Shown here one piece after another: positions 25,985 to 33,884 of a stretch of 64,000 nt of DNA (the first letter of the stretch is position 1; each line of letters opens with the position of its first letter). This DNA is from an uncultured Rikenellaceae bacterium (GTDB lineage: Bacteria > Bacteroidota > Bacteroidia > Bacteroidales > Rikenellaceae): assembly GCA_946486375.1 (NCBI GenBank), contig CAMLTW010000004.1, positions 1 to 64,000 of the forward strand, in the 5' to 3' direction. The notes under the pieces were generated by a model. That model was not told the origin of the DNA. It was given only the letters and a program-made list of their open reading frames with translations, and did no database searches. A program made the position numbers and the translations under genes.

Positions 25985-26221
25985 TCCTGACCTTCCGGCT
26001 TATTGTTCCGCGAAAGTAACGGATAACAGCTGCACCTTGCAAATCCTCACGGCCTGCGGTGGCCGACGGAAATCTTCCTTCTCGGGGAGAAGCGTATTTC
26101 TGTCGCCAGATTTGTCCGGTTGCCGTTATCACTTTCGTGATGCGGAAAAATAAATCCGGCGAAGGTCTTTAAGGACCGAAAGCAGGGAAAGAAAAAAGTA
26201 AACTTAAAAAATGATAGCATT
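25985..26221 (+). promoter_or_regulatory. Structured leader of the DUF4313 gene
   Basis: A promoter-like block CCGCGAAAGTAACGG lies near 26008. The core: outer helix CGACGGAAA (26064-26072) / TTTCTGTCG (26097-26105), nine pairs including a G-T at 26068/26101; 5' side TCTTC (26073-26077); inner helix CTTCTC / GAGAAG with a GGG loop (26078-26092); 3' side CGTA (26093-26096). Then GGTC ... GACC and the tail AGGGAAAGAAAAAA. This is the cleanest copy of the shared fold. Confidence 0.75.
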
Positions 26222-26635
26222 ATGGAAAATGAAATCAGAGAAAGGGAAGTGGTTGTTGACGGCAAGACTTTGACGTTGTTACGCAAGGACGGAAAATGGG
26301 TTTTTCCGTTTGTCACGTATTATCAGCATGGACTCGGAACACCACTTTGTCTGGCATTGTTGGCGTATGTAGAAGACAGTAACGAATTTGAGTCGGAAGC
26401 TGTCATCACGGTCAATCTGCCTGGTGCGGAACGCAGTGCCGGGTGTCAGTTCATCGACACGAACAACAACGGGGAAGAAGTTCTCGACTGGCTCATGCTT
26501 TACGGTTTATGTACCCCTACCGGCAGATACGCCGTTTCCGGTTTCTGCAAGTACCCCGAGGTGGATTTTTATCAGAGCGAACGCTTCATGAAGCAGAAAG
26601 AGCTTTGCGACAGGTATTTCAACTTTGTTGATTGA
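26222..26635 (+). CDS. DUF4313 family protein, 137 aa
   Basis: The pattern TVNLPGAERSAGCQFIDTNNN followed by WLMLYGLCTPTGRYAVSGFCKYPEVDF fits the DUF4313 family, small soluble proteins common on Bacteroidetes mobile elements and of unknown function. It has its own structured leader and is closed by a long stem-loop, so it is monocistronic. Being given its own copy of the same leader as SSB and the methyltransferase-helicase suggests it belongs to the same early-expressed group, possibly anti-defence; that is inference from layout. Confidence 0.75.
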   Translation: MENEIREREVVVDGKTLTLLRKDGKWVFPFVTYYQHGLGTPLCLALLAYVEDSNEFESEAVITVNLPGAERSAGCQFIDTNNNGEEVLDWLMLYGLCTPTGRYAVSGFCKYPEVDFYQSERFMKQKELCDRYFNFVD

Positions 26636-26637
26636 CA

Positions 26638-26696
26638 GGCAGGAGAAGGCGGTCATACGGGACTGCCTTCATGGCCTTGCCTGCCAGTGTCCTTTT
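26638..26696 (+). terminator. Long stem-loop after the DUF4313 gene
   Basis: GGCAGG (26638-26643) pairs with CCTGCC (26680-26685), and within it GAAGGCGGTC (26645-26654) pairs with GACTGCCTTC (26661-26670), ten pairs with one G-T. CCTTTTATAT follows. It is probably a terminator. Confidence 0.6.
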
Positions 26697-27182
26697 ATAT
26701 GGATACCTTTCCTGTATTTTCTTCCTTTTATATGCGGCTTTCCCTACCCGAAATTAAGGTATGATGTCTGTGCCGCGGTCCGCCCTCCACTCCAAGGTAC
26801 GGAAGGCTGTGCCCGATCAACGGCAGTCTGCTTCATACCGCTTCATGCCGGAGCTTCGACCTGTCGAAACAACCGGTATTCCGCTATATGGGCATCCTGC
26901 CTGGTTGTTGCTCCGGCACATTCCGCCTTTTGTCCGCAGCTTTCCTTTCCGGGCCGACGGCGTCGTGGGCAAACGGTGACACATTCTGCTTGTGCTGTCC
27001 GTCGTGTCTCCGGCATGTCACAAGCAGAAAGAGTCCCCATTTTGTTTGCTCGGCAGACCGTTTTTTACCCACCCAAGCCGTCATTCATCACTTTTATAAA
27101 CATCCCCTTATATATACGGGACGATTCTGCCTTTTATATCTGTATCGGGATTACCTTCTCTCGTCATTCCTTGCCTGCCGCC
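26697..27182. other. Gene-free stretch of about 490 nt
   Basis: No reading frame here has credible protein character on either strand. It contains several scattered C/T-rich runs with CTTTTATAT-like pieces (about 26690, 26735, 27110, 27130) and a segment GCTCCGGCACATTCCGCC. It separates the DUF4313 terminator from the ssb leader. I see no hairpin as strong as those in the leaders. Confidence 0.5.
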
Positions 27183-27440
27183 GCGTAGGCTTTATCAGGT
27201 GCGAATGTAGGCTGTCGCGCCTGATTCTTCCGTTTTGAAGTGCATTTTGAAGGAAAATCTTCCTTGCCGGGCAAGAGTATTTTGCTTCAAAAAACGTCGA
27301 ATGGGCTGTACCGACATCCTTGTCATGCACCATAAAACCCCAAGGCGGTCCGGCAGAAAGGATCCGACCAGAGGGAAGAAAAAAACAAAGTCACAGGTAA
27401 TGGCAGGACTAACCACCTTGCCGCAAAACATTTTCAAATT
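27183..27440 (+). promoter_or_regulatory. Structured leader of ssb
   Basis: The block GCGTAGGCTTTATCAGGTGCGAATGTAGG (in part 27184-27212) is nearly the same as that upstream of 35028. The core: outer helix of 13 positions with one G-G mismatch (27245-27257 with 27280-27292), 5' side TCTTC (27258-27262), inner helix CTTGC-CGG-GCAAG (27263-27275), 3' side AGTA (27276-27279). Then a hairpin CGGTCC ... GGATCCG and the tail CAGAGGGAAGAAAAAA. About 60 nt more precede the ATG. Confidence 0.75.
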
Positions 27441-27854
27441 ATGCTATACATTCACACTATCGGTCGCATCGGAAAGGATTGTCAGGTTATCGAGGGTACA
27501 CACGGTTCGTTTATTGCTTTTGACATGGCAGTAGATGACTTCTCGCACGGAAACGCCGTTACCACATGGGTAAGGGTACGCAGCAACAAGGAAAACCATA
27601 TCCGCCTCTCCGAATACCTCACCAAAGGGCGCATGGTCCTTGTCGGGGGAACATTGTCAACTTCACTGTGGAAGGACAAAAACGGCGACAGCCAGATCCA
27701 GCTCTCCATCACGGCGGATGCCCTGGAGTTCATCAATACCGGTAAGCGGGAAGGTACAACCTCCGAAGCCGACTGCCAAGCCGCAGCTGCCGATAACGCA
27801 CCAGTTCCTCCGGCGGACATGCCACAGGACGGGGAGGAAGACCTTCCGTTCTGA
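27441..27854 (+). CDS. ssb: Single-stranded DNA-binding protein, 137 aa
   Basis: This is a canonical SSB: OB-fold opening IHTIGRIGKDCQVIEG, middle strand TWVRVRSNKENHIRLSEYLTKG, and LVGGTLSTSLWKDKNGD. A Pro/Ala-rich linker leads to the acidic tip EEDLPF, the docking motif for SSB partners. Plasmid- and ICE-borne SSBs are often leading-region genes that coat the entering strand and dampen SOS. It has its own structured leader, and the iteron-rich parA control region follows. The acidic tip separates it from the SSB-like protein at 3288. Confidence 0.9.
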   Translation: MLYIHTIGRIGKDCQVIEGTHGSFIAFDMAVDDFSHGNAVTTWVRVRSNKENHIRLSEYLTKGRMVLVGGTLSTSLWKDKNGDSQIQLSITADALEFINTGKREGTTSEADCQAAAADNAPVPPADMPQDGEEDLPF

Positions 27855-27884
27855 CATCTTCCGGAAAACGGTCACGGATGTAGT

Positions 27885-28055
27885 ATTTACTAATTGTAGT
27901 AATTTAGGAGATTAGTAAATCCCGGGTTACGAAAAATAGTAGATACTACATTTAGTGGCTAAGTCTTTTAGTAGAGTAGTAAATACTACGATACTAAAAT
28001 ATGTTATAGTAGTAAAATAGTAAATACTAATTGTAGTGAAGACTAAAAATAGTAT
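27885..28055. repeat. TAGTA-type iteron region upstream of parA
   Basis: About 170 nt of AT-rich DNA carries many TAGTA / TACTA units in both orientations (for example GTAGTATTTACTA, TAGTAGATACTACA, GAGTAGTAAATACTACGATACTA). AGTAGTAAAATAGTAAATA at 28008-28026 is identical to 1230-1248. The arrangement resembles the centromere/operator of ParA plus ribbon-helix-helix partition systems, where the partner protein binds short repeats just upstream of parA. Confidence 0.7.
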
Positions 28056-28063
28056 TATCTTTG
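28056..28063 (+). promoter_or_regulatory. -7 element of the parA operon
   Basis: TATCTTTG is a good TAnnTTTG match, with a TTG about 22 nt upstream (28031-28033). It directly abuts the iterons, so binding there would repress the operon, as expected for partition autoregulation. The ATG is 26 nt downstream. Confidence 0.65.
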
Positions 28064-28088
28064 TACCAGAACATTAAGACTCTGAATC

Positions 28089-28844
28089 ATGACAAAAATT
28101 ATAGCAGTTCTGAATCATAAAGGTGGGGTCGGAAAGACAACCACTACCATAAATCTCGCTGCCGCACTGCAGCTGAAGAAAAAACGTGTGCTCCTGATCG
28201 ACATGGACGGTCAGGCAAACCTCACGGAATCCTGCGGCCTGTCCATCGAGGAAGAACAGACCGTGTACGGGGCGATGAAGGGCGAATACCCTTTGCCGCT
28301 GGTCGAACTGAACAACGGCCTTGCCATTGTTCCCTCATGCCTTGACCTGTCGGCTGCCGAATCGGAACTTATCAACGAACCTGGCCGGGAACTGATACTG
28401 AAAGGGCTGATTGCGAAGCTGCTTGACAGCCGGAAATTCGACTATATACTGATTGACTGTCCGCCATCGCTGGGACTGCTCACGCTCAATGCTCTTACCG
28501 CGGCGGACTTCCTGATTATCCCGGTCCAGGCACAGTTCCTCGCCATGCGCGGTATGGCAAAGATTACTAATGTGGTTGAAATCGTCAGGCAACGCCTGAA
28601 TCCGGGACTGAGCATCGGAGGTATCGTGATCACCCAGTTCGACAAGCGCAAGACGCTTAACAAAAGCGTGTCCGAGCTCATCAACGATTCTTTCTGCGAC
28701 AAGGTGTTCAAGACCGTCATCCGGGACAACGTGGCTCTGGCGGAAGCCCCTATCAAGGGTCTGAACATTTTCGAGTATAACAAAAACAGCAACGGGGCCA
28801 AGGATTATATGGACTTGGCGCTGGAGGTACTGAAACTAAAGTAA
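28089..28844 (+). CDS. parA: ParA-family partition ATPase, 251 aa
   Basis: This is a deviant Walker A P-loop ATPase: KGGVGKTTTTINLAAAL (about 11-27), Walker A' LLIDMDGQANLT, and Walker B DYILIDCPPSLGLLTLNAL. Its length matches Soj/ParA proteins without an N-terminal helix-turn-helix. It binds DNA nonspecifically in its ATP form and moves the centromere complex, keeping the excised circular element or a plasmid-like state in daughter cells. The next gene, 7 nt downstream, encodes a ribbon-helix-helix partner and the upstream iterons are the probable centromere, so this looks like a complete partition cassette. Confidence 0.9.
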   Translation: MTKIIAVLNHKGGVGKTTTTINLAAALQLKKKRVLLIDMDGQANLTESCGLSIEEEQTVYGAMKGEYPLPLVELNNGLAIVPSCLDLSAAESELINEPGRELILKGLIAKLLDSRKFDYILIDCPPSLGLLTLNALTAADFLIIPVQAQFLAMRGMAKITNVVEIVRQRLNPGLSIGGIVITQFDKRKTLNKSVSELINDSFCDKVFKTVIRDNVALAEAPIKGLNIFEYNKNSNGAKDYMDLALEVLKLK

Positions 28845-28851
28845 AAACAAT

Positions 28852-29106
28852 ATGGGCAAAAGCGATTTATTGAAAGACGGTATGAAAAGCGGCCTTGACG
28901 GGCTGCTTTCATCAACCAAAAAATCCCCGCAGAAAAAAGAAACGGCTCCGGCCAAGGCGGAAAAGGAACCAGCGGTGCATTGCAACTTCGTCATTAACAA
29001 GAGCATTCATACCAGGATGAAATACCTGGCCATCGAAAAGAACATGTCTCTCCGTGACATCGTCAACGAGGCCATGAGAGAATATCTGGAGAAGCATGAA
29101 AAATGA
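28852..29106 (+). CDS. Ribbon-helix-helix partition partner (ParG-like), 84 aa
   Basis: A basic, flexible N-terminal 45 residues (Lys/Pro/Ala-rich) precede a compact C-terminal ribbon-helix-helix fold: HCNFVINKSIHTRMKYLAIE then NMSLRDIVNEAMREYLEKH. This is the layout of ParG/omega-type centromere-binding proteins, whose tails stimulate ParA. Directly downstream of parA and under the iteron-covered promoter, it is the likely iteron binder and autorepressor. DUF3408-like proteins of other Bacteroides elements are a distant alternative. Confidence 0.78.
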   Translation: MGKSDLLKDGMKSGLDGLLSSTKKSPQKKETAPAKAEKEPAVHCNFVINKSIHTRMKYLAIEKNMSLRDIVNEAMREYLEKHEK

Positions 29107-29128
29107 TTGAAAATTTGAAAGACGCACT

Positions 29129-29749
29129 ATGAGAGAAATAAATCCCAAAGAAACCACCCGTGCATACGCATTTGAGCTTTGGATGAAAGCCCCGATGCCG
29201 ATGGTTACATTTTTCAAGACTTTGGATGTCAGTCGTCTTGTCAAAATCAGCAAAAAGTCAGGTATGAAATTCAATATGCTGATGTGCTGGTGCATCGGCA
29301 AGGCGGCAAGCGGTATCAAGGAATTTTATATGCTGCCTGTCGGAGACAAATTGATGCAATATGATGCCATTGCGGTTAATACCATTGTTATGAACAAGGA
29401 CAATGAGGTCAGTTCATGCGATGTGCCCTTTTCTGATGATTTGCAGCTATTCAATGAAGATTATCTGAAATTGACAACGGAAGTAGCACAAAGCTGTGAG
29501 AACCACGACTTGACTGAAAGCATGGTAATAGGAACTTCCGCACTGGCCCAATATGAAATTGACGGTGCGGTAGGTATGTACAGCGGTATCTTCAACAATC
29601 CGTTTATAATATGGGGCAAGTACCGTAAGGGGTTCTTCAGGACGACACTGACGGTTTCATTCCAATTCCATCACACTCAAATGGATGGGGCACATGCTGC
29701 AAAGTTCCTGGATCGCTTGCAGCAGGAAATCAATAAATTACTTGTATAG
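29129..29749 (+). CDS. CatA-like chloramphenicol-type O-acetyltransferase, 206 aa
   Basis: The C-terminal pattern NPFIIWGKYRKG ... QFHHTQMDGAHAAKFLDRLQ is the CAT active-site region, with catalytic His in HHxxxDG (near residue 180-184). The N-terminal YAFELWMKAPMPMVTFFKTLDVS also fits. The length is slightly below classical CAT (about 213-220 aa). It transfers acetyl groups from acetyl-CoA, possibly to chloramphenicol; the drug specificity cannot be read with certainty. It starts 22 nt after the partition partner gene, so it may be expressed from the parA promoter. It is the first of four cargo genes with lower GC content than the surrounding backbone. Confidence 0.8.
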   Translation: MREINPKETTRAYAFELWMKAPMPMVTFFKTLDVSRLVKISKKSGMKFNMLMCWCIGKAASGIKEFYMLPVGDKLMQYDAIAVNTIVMNKDNEVSSCDVPFSDDLQLFNEDYLKLTTEVAQSCENHDLTESMVIGTSALAQYEIDGAVGMYSGIFNNPFIIWGKYRKGFFRTTLTVSFQFHHTQMDGAHAAKFLDRLQQEINKLLV

Positions 29750-29751
29750 CG

Positions 29752-30291
29752 ATGAATATGGAAACACAAAGATTGATACTTCGTCCCTGGACAGAAAACG
29801 ATGCAGAGTCTCTTTATAATTATGCCAAAGATCCTGCTATCGGCCCCATTGCCGGGTGGCCTCCTCATACATCTGTGGAAAACAGCAGAGAAATAATACG
29901 CGATATCCTTTCTGCACCCGAGACATACGCTGTAGTATTGAAAGAAACCAATGAACCGATAGGCAGTGTCGGAATTATGTTCGCTGATGGCGTACACAGT
30001 GCGGATATGCAGGATGGAGATGCAGAAATAGGATATTGGATAGGTGTTCCTTATTGGGGACAGGGACTTATACCGGAAGCCGTACAACGTTTGTTGAAGC
30101 GTTGCTTCGTCGAACTTGATGTGAAACGGGTCTGGTGTGGACATTATGACGGAAACATCAAATCCCGCAGGGTAATGGAAAAATGTGGATTCAAGTACCA
30201 TCACACAGAAGAAGGAAAGACTTCTCCGTTAGGAGATATCCGTACAGAACATTTTACTTTGCTTACCAGAGAGGACTGGAAAAAACGGTAA
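29752..30291 (+). CDS. GNAT acetyltransferase, RimJ/RimL type, 179 aa
   Basis: The start TQRLILRPWTENDAESLYNY is typical of RimJ-like GNATs. The acetyl-CoA site region is IGYWIGVPYWGQGLIPEAVQ (about 96-115) and the end NIKSRRVMEKCGFKY is the usual B motif. Members acetylate N-termini or small molecules, and some give resistance to antibiotics or toxins; the substrate here is unknown. It begins 2 nt after the CAT-like gene and so is probably translationally linked. Together with the next two genes it forms an accessory cassette. Confidence 0.85.
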   Translation: MNMETQRLILRPWTENDAESLYNYAKDPAIGPIAGWPPHTSVENSREIIRDILSAPETYAVVLKETNEPIGSVGIMFADGVHSADMQDGDAEIGYWIGVPYWGQGLIPEAVQRLLKRCFVELDVKRVWCGHYDGNIKSRRVMEKCGFKYHHTEEGKTSPLGDIRTEHFTLLTREDWKKR

Positions 30292-30311
30292 GAGAAATAT
30301 AAAAATGTCCC

Positions 30312-30710
30312 ATGATAAGAACTACGATAAAATCATTTATACAGGCTGATTTGGAATCTGTCTGGCATTCTGTCACTTCACTTTACGACTATTCATGGCG
30401 AAGTGACATAAAGGACATAGAAGTTTCCGACGAGCGCCATTTCAGGGAGATAAGTAATGAAGGCTATGTCACCTGTTTTACTGTTACTGTTATAGAGCCT
30501 TTTCTAAAATATTCATTTCTTATGGATAATGTGAACTTTTCCGGGGAGTGGACGGGACATTTCAGACAGGCTGAAAATGGAACGGAAGTGATTTTTACAG
30601 AGTCAATTAACCTAAAGAAATGGTGGTTATATCCTTTTGCATTGTTGTATTTGAAATTACAGCAGAAACGGTATATAGCTGACCTGAAAAGAAAATGTGA
30701 ACAAGAATGA
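30312..30710 (+). CDS. SRPBCC-superfamily (START-like) protein, 132 aa
   Basis: The opening TIKSFIQADLESVWHSVTSLYDYSWRSDI and the long final helix (FALLYLKLQQKRYIADLKRKCE) fit the polyketide-cyclase/SRPBCC fold, which binds hydrophobic ligands in a deep pocket. Function is unknown; such proteins are often linked to detoxification or small-molecule binding. It sits between two GNAT genes, overlapping the second by 4 nt (ATGA), in the acetyltransferase cargo. Confidence 0.7.
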   Translation: MIRTTIKSFIQADLESVWHSVTSLYDYSWRSDIKDIEVSDERHFREISNEGYVTCFTVTVIEPFLKYSFLMDNVNFSGEWTGHFRQAENGTEVIFTESINLKKWWLYPFALLYLKLQQKRYIADLKRKCEQE

Positions 30711-31204
30711 ACGGATCGGCCAAGTATATAATACGCCATTTGCAAGGTAGTGAGAACCATTTGCTAAGAGAATTTCTTTACGAAGCGATTTATATCCCTG
30801 AAGGAGTCAAACCGCCCTCAAAGGACGTGGTGGATTTACCTGAACTGAAACTGTATATTGAGGACTTCGGAAAGAAAAAAGATGACTTTTGTCTGGTCGC
30901 AGACTGTGAAGGGAAAGTGGTCGGTGCAGTATGGGTACGTATTATGAATGATTACGGACATGTGGATGACAGGACCCCATCGCTCTCCATATCCCTATAT
31001 AAGGAATACAGGAGTAAAGGCATAGGAAGCCATCTTATGCGTGAAATGTTTCGATTACTTGAGAGCAAAGGATATAGTCGCGTCTCTCTGTCCGTACAAA
31101 AGGCGAACTATGCCGTCCGAATGTATCTAAAACTTGGATTTAAGATCATCCATGAGACTGAAGAGGAGTTTGTCATGCTTAAAGATCTCTCACTATCCTA
31201 CTAA
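30707..31204 (+). CDS. GNAT acetyltransferase, 165 aa
   Basis: The acetyl-CoA-binding motif is SLYKEYRSKGIGSHLMREMF (about 103-122), followed by VSLSVQKANYAVRMYLKLGFK, the classic GNAT ending. The N-terminal half is the variable substrate side. The substrate is unknown. It is the last gene of the cargo, followed 62 nt later by a terminator. The three acetyltransferases in a row with a ligand-binding protein suggest a resistance or detoxification set rather than backbone genes. Confidence 0.85.
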   Translation: MNGSAKYIIRHLQGSENHLLREFLYEAIYIPEGVKPPSKDVVDLPELKLYIEDFGKKKDDFCLVADCEGKVVGAVWVRIMNDYGHVDDRTPSLSISLYKEYRSKGIGSHLMREMFRLLESKGYSRVSLSVQKANYAVRMYLKLGFKIIHETEEEFVMLKDLSLSY

Positions 31205-31265
31205 AGACGGACAACCTCTTATATATGTCATCTTCTTCAAGAAGACATCTCCCTATTATATTATA

Positions 31266-31300
31266 GATTACCGGTAAATTATCGGTAATCTTTTTCTTTT
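31266..31300 (+). terminator. Terminator after the acetyltransferase cargo
   Basis: GATTACCG (31266-31273) pairs perfectly with CGGTAATC (31283-31290) and is followed by TTTTTCTTTT. It is a strong intrinsic terminator for the parA-to-31204 transcript. Confidence 0.85.
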
Positions 31301-31369
31301 ATAGTTCCATAGAACATTTCTTTTATAATTCATCTTTTACCGCTTTCCGGCTTCATTCCCGCCGCACCG

Positions 31370-31596
31370 GCCTTGGTTTTATCAGATGCAAAGGTCTGCT
31401 GTCGCGCTTGATCCTCCGGCTTGAAGTGCATTTCCTGCAAATTCTTCCTTTCTGTGAAAGAGTAATTGGCAGGAAAAGCCGTCGTATGAAGCTGTACCGA
31501 CAGCTGTAAACCGCATCCATAAAACCCCAAGGCGGTTCAAACGGGAAAAGAACCGACCAGAGGGAAATAAAAAAACAATTCAAAATTGACATCGAC
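31370..31596 (+). promoter_or_regulatory. Structured leader of the 31597-33630 genes
   Basis: A block GGTTTTATCAGATGCAAAGG (about 31375-31394) resembles the ssb leader. The core: outer helix of 12 positions with one A-G mismatch (31431-31442 with 31465-31476), 5' side TCTTC (31443-31447), inner helix CTTTC-TGT-GAAAG (31448-31460), 3' side AGTA (31461-31464). A hairpin CGGTTC ... GAACCG and the tail CAGAGGGAAATAAAAAA follow. Confidence 0.75.
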
Positions 31597-31854
31597 ATGG
31601 ATAAAATAAGATTGGTAGTTTACAACGAATATGCACTGGGCTATATCATGCCCCAACAACCCGACAAGGTTTGCACATTGGCAGACAGGACTACGCTCGG
31701 CGCACCGTTCCGGACAATGCTTGAACCCTATTTCATCGGAAAGAACGATACCGTAAGGCTGGCCGGCAGGAAAGACTTCGACACGTTCCGGCTATCGTTC
31801 GGGGGGTACGACAATACGCAAATGTACGAGTATGACACCAACCAACAGGAATAG
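31597..31854 (+). CDS. Small hypothetical protein, 85 aa
   Basis: This soluble protein has a strand-rich start (MDKIRLVVYNEYALGYIM) and a C-terminal YDNTQMYEYDTNQQE; no family is recognised. It is the first gene after a structured leader and lies 45 nt upstream of the ParB-like gene, probably on the same transcript. Being first in the transcript, it may be needed early or may serve to set translation of the next gene. Confidence 0.65.
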   Translation: MDKIRLVVYNEYALGYIMPQQPDKVCTLADRTTLGAPFRTMLEPYFIGKNDTVRLAGRKDFDTFRLSFGGYDNTQMYEYDTNQQE

Positions 31855-31899
31855 CAGTAATCAGAAAATCAATGTATAACAAATCAAAATTTATGAATT

Positions 31900-33630
31900 A
31901 TGGAAACAATGAACATTCAATCAGTAGCAGAGAAGAACATCGTATCAGTAGTTTTGGCAGATATTCAGCCGAGTAACTATAACCCACGCAAGAATTTTGA
32001 TGTAGCAAGCCTTGCGGAATTGGCGGAAAGCATCCGTCAGCAGGGCGTCCTCCAGCCTATCGGGGTGCGTCCCATTGCGGAGAACCGCTTTGAAATCATA
32101 TTCGGGGAACGCAGGTATCGTGCCTCACTCATGGCAGGACTGGAAGAAATTCCGGCAATCGTTCTGAATGTTTCGGACGAGACCGCCGAAGAAATGGCGG
32201 TGACGGAAAACCTGCAACGCAAGGATGTAACCCCTATCGAGGAAGCAAACGCCTATCAGAGGCTGATAGAAAGCGGACGGCACGACATTCAGTCTTTGGC
32301 CATGCAGTTCGGCAAGAACGAGACCTATATCCGCACCCGACTGAAGTTCGTCTCCCTTATCCCCGAAATAGCAGAATTGTTGGAAAAGGATGAAATCACT
32401 ATCAGCGTGGCAAGCGAAATTTGCCGATATGGCGAGGACATCCAGAGAGAGGTTTTCGACAAGCACTTGAAAGAGGGTATCATGTTTGGCAGTTGGCGAG
32501 GCATGAAAGCGACCGAGGTGGCAAAGAACATCGAGCGCCACTTCACGACAGACCTTGAACGCTACAACTTTGACAAGACCCTTTGCCTGTCATGCCCCCA
32601 TAATACCAACAACATGACATTGTTCTGTGAGGGAACATGCGGAAAATGCGCCAACAAAGGCTGTCTTGATGAAATGAATGCCGCATTTTTGACGGAAAAG
32701 GCAATAGAGACCATTAAGGCTTATCCTGCACTATCTCTAAGCCATGACGCATATTGCTATAATGCGGATGCGGTTAATCGCCTCAAGGAAATGGGCTATG
32801 AGGTTGTGGCACTGCAATGCAGATACAAAGACTACCCGACACTTCCCGAAGAGCCTGAAGCCGGAGAATATGATACGGAAGACGAATATAAGGAAGCCAA
32901 GGTTGAGTATGAGCAGGATATGAACGATTATATGGAAGAGGGCAAGGAACTTGTACGCAGGGCAGAAGTAGGCGAAATATCGCTCTTCGCACGGATTGGG
33001 AACGAAGACATTGTCAAATGTTATGTGGAGAATTCCATGATGAATGCCGTCAGTGGACAACAGGCAGGACAGGAACAGCTTTCCCCGATTGAAAAACTGG
33101 ACAAGCAGGACAAGCGAAACAAGGAGATTGCCAGGGAAAAGACCGTGGAAGATACCAAAAAACAGATTTTGGAAGTGGATATGACCGAAACCAAGTTCGG
33201 GGCTGACGAAGAAAAGATGATTTATTTCTTCCTGCTTTCATCGTTGAGAAAGGAACACTTTGCCGCCGTTGGCATAGAGGGAGAACATTCGCCCTATCTG
33301 TCCAACGAGGACAAGACAAATATTGTGGCCAATCTTACCCCAAAGGCAAAAGCCGTCATCCGCAGGGATTTCCTGATTGAGAATTTCAAGAACGCATACG
33401 GAAGCAACGCCATAGCCGACATGTTGCTTGAATTTGCAGGAAAACACATGCCGGAAAGACTTGCCGACATCGAGAACGGACATAATGAAGTTTACGAAAA
33501 AAGACATCAGCGCATCGAAGAAAAGAAAGCCGTCCTTTTGGTGCAGGAACAGGCCAAACAGGAAGCAGAGCAGACTGAAACCGATGCGGACAACGAAAAA
33601 CAACCTCAATCCCAAGAGGTTGCTGCTTGA
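31900..33630 (+). CDS. Large ParB/Spo0J-like protein, 576 aa
   Basis: The ParB N-terminal (CTPase/nuclease-like) domain covers about 12-115: IQPSNYNPRKNFD, LAESIRQQGVLQPIGVRP, FGERRYRASLMAG, and ENLQRKDVTPIEEA. A helix-turn-helix region follows (about 130-200). A seven-Cys cluster at about 227-256 (CLSCPHN ... CEGTCGKCANKGC) suggests a zinc site not found in standard ParB. The C-terminal 320 residues are charged and helical. It is twice the length of Spo0J. Similar proteins of mobile elements bind DNA and some carry nuclease activity. It is not adjacent to parA, so it may serve entry or replication rather than segregation. Confidence 0.82.
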   Translation: METMNIQSVAEKNIVSVVLADIQPSNYNPRKNFDVASLAELAESIRQQGVLQPIGVRPIAENRFEIIFGERRYRASLMAGLEEIPAIVLNVSDETAEEMAVTENLQRKDVTPIEEANAYQRLIESGRHDIQSLAMQFGKNETYIRTRLKFVSLIPEIAELLEKDEITISVASEICRYGEDIQREVFDKHLKEGIMFGSWRGMKATEVAKNIERHFTTDLERYNFDKTLCLSCPHNTNNMTLFCEGTCGKCANKGCLDEMNAAFLTEKAIETIKAYPALSLSHDAYCYNADAVNRLKEMGYEVVALQCRYKDYPTLPEEPEAGEYDTEDEYKEAKVEYEQDMNDYMEEGKELVRRAEVGEISLFARIGNEDIVKCYVENSMMNAVSGQQAGQEQLSPIEKLDKQDKRNKEIAREKTVEDTKKQILEVDMTETKFGADEEKMIYFFLLSSLRKEHFAAVGIEGEHSPYLSNEDKTNIVANLTPKAKAVIRRDFLIENFKNAYGSNAIADMLLEFAGKHMPERLADIENGHNEVYEKRHQRIEEKKAVLLVQEQAKQEAEQTETDADNEKQPQSQEVAA

Positions 33631-33655
33631 CCATAATTCATAGTTGATTTCAGAT

Positions 33656-33684
33656 GCAGGGCGGAGAAATCCGTCCTGCTTTTC
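33656..33684 (+). terminator. Terminator after the ParB-like gene
   Basis: GCAGGGCGGA (33656-33665) pairs with TCCGTCCTGC (33670-33679), one G-T, closed by a GAAA loop and followed by TTTTCTG. Confidence 0.85.
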
Positions 33685-33773
33685 TGTTGAGTGCCGGAGG
33701 CAGACCGGCGCCGCCTGACCTTTTTTATACACCTCCCTGTCTTTCGGCAGTCTCCGTCTGCTGAAACAGTACG

Positions 33774-33870
33774 GACCGGGTTCTGGCTGATTCCTACAGG
33801 CCGCACGGGCGGTCTTCCGTCATCGGCCGGCCCGGATAACCTTTATAGCCGGACCTCTTATAATACCCCG
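33774..33870. repeat. Diverged intergenic repeat, copy A
   Basis: This stretch aligns with 34611-34705: shared pieces are CTGGCTGAT/TGGCTGAT, GCACGGGC, CATCGGCCG, and AACCTTTATAGC followed by GG-ACCT and TTnTAA. Both copies lie after a gene terminator region and before a structured leader, flanking the radC-like gene. They may be upstream parts of duplicated control regions. Confidence 0.55.
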
Positions 33871-33884
33871 GTAGTCTCAACATT

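Noticed and set aside
26761-27084. Short overlapping frames in the gap before ssb
   Set aside because: They exist on both strands at once, rich in Arg/Pro/Ser/Cys, with no homology and no start context; typical of noncoding GC-rich DNA.
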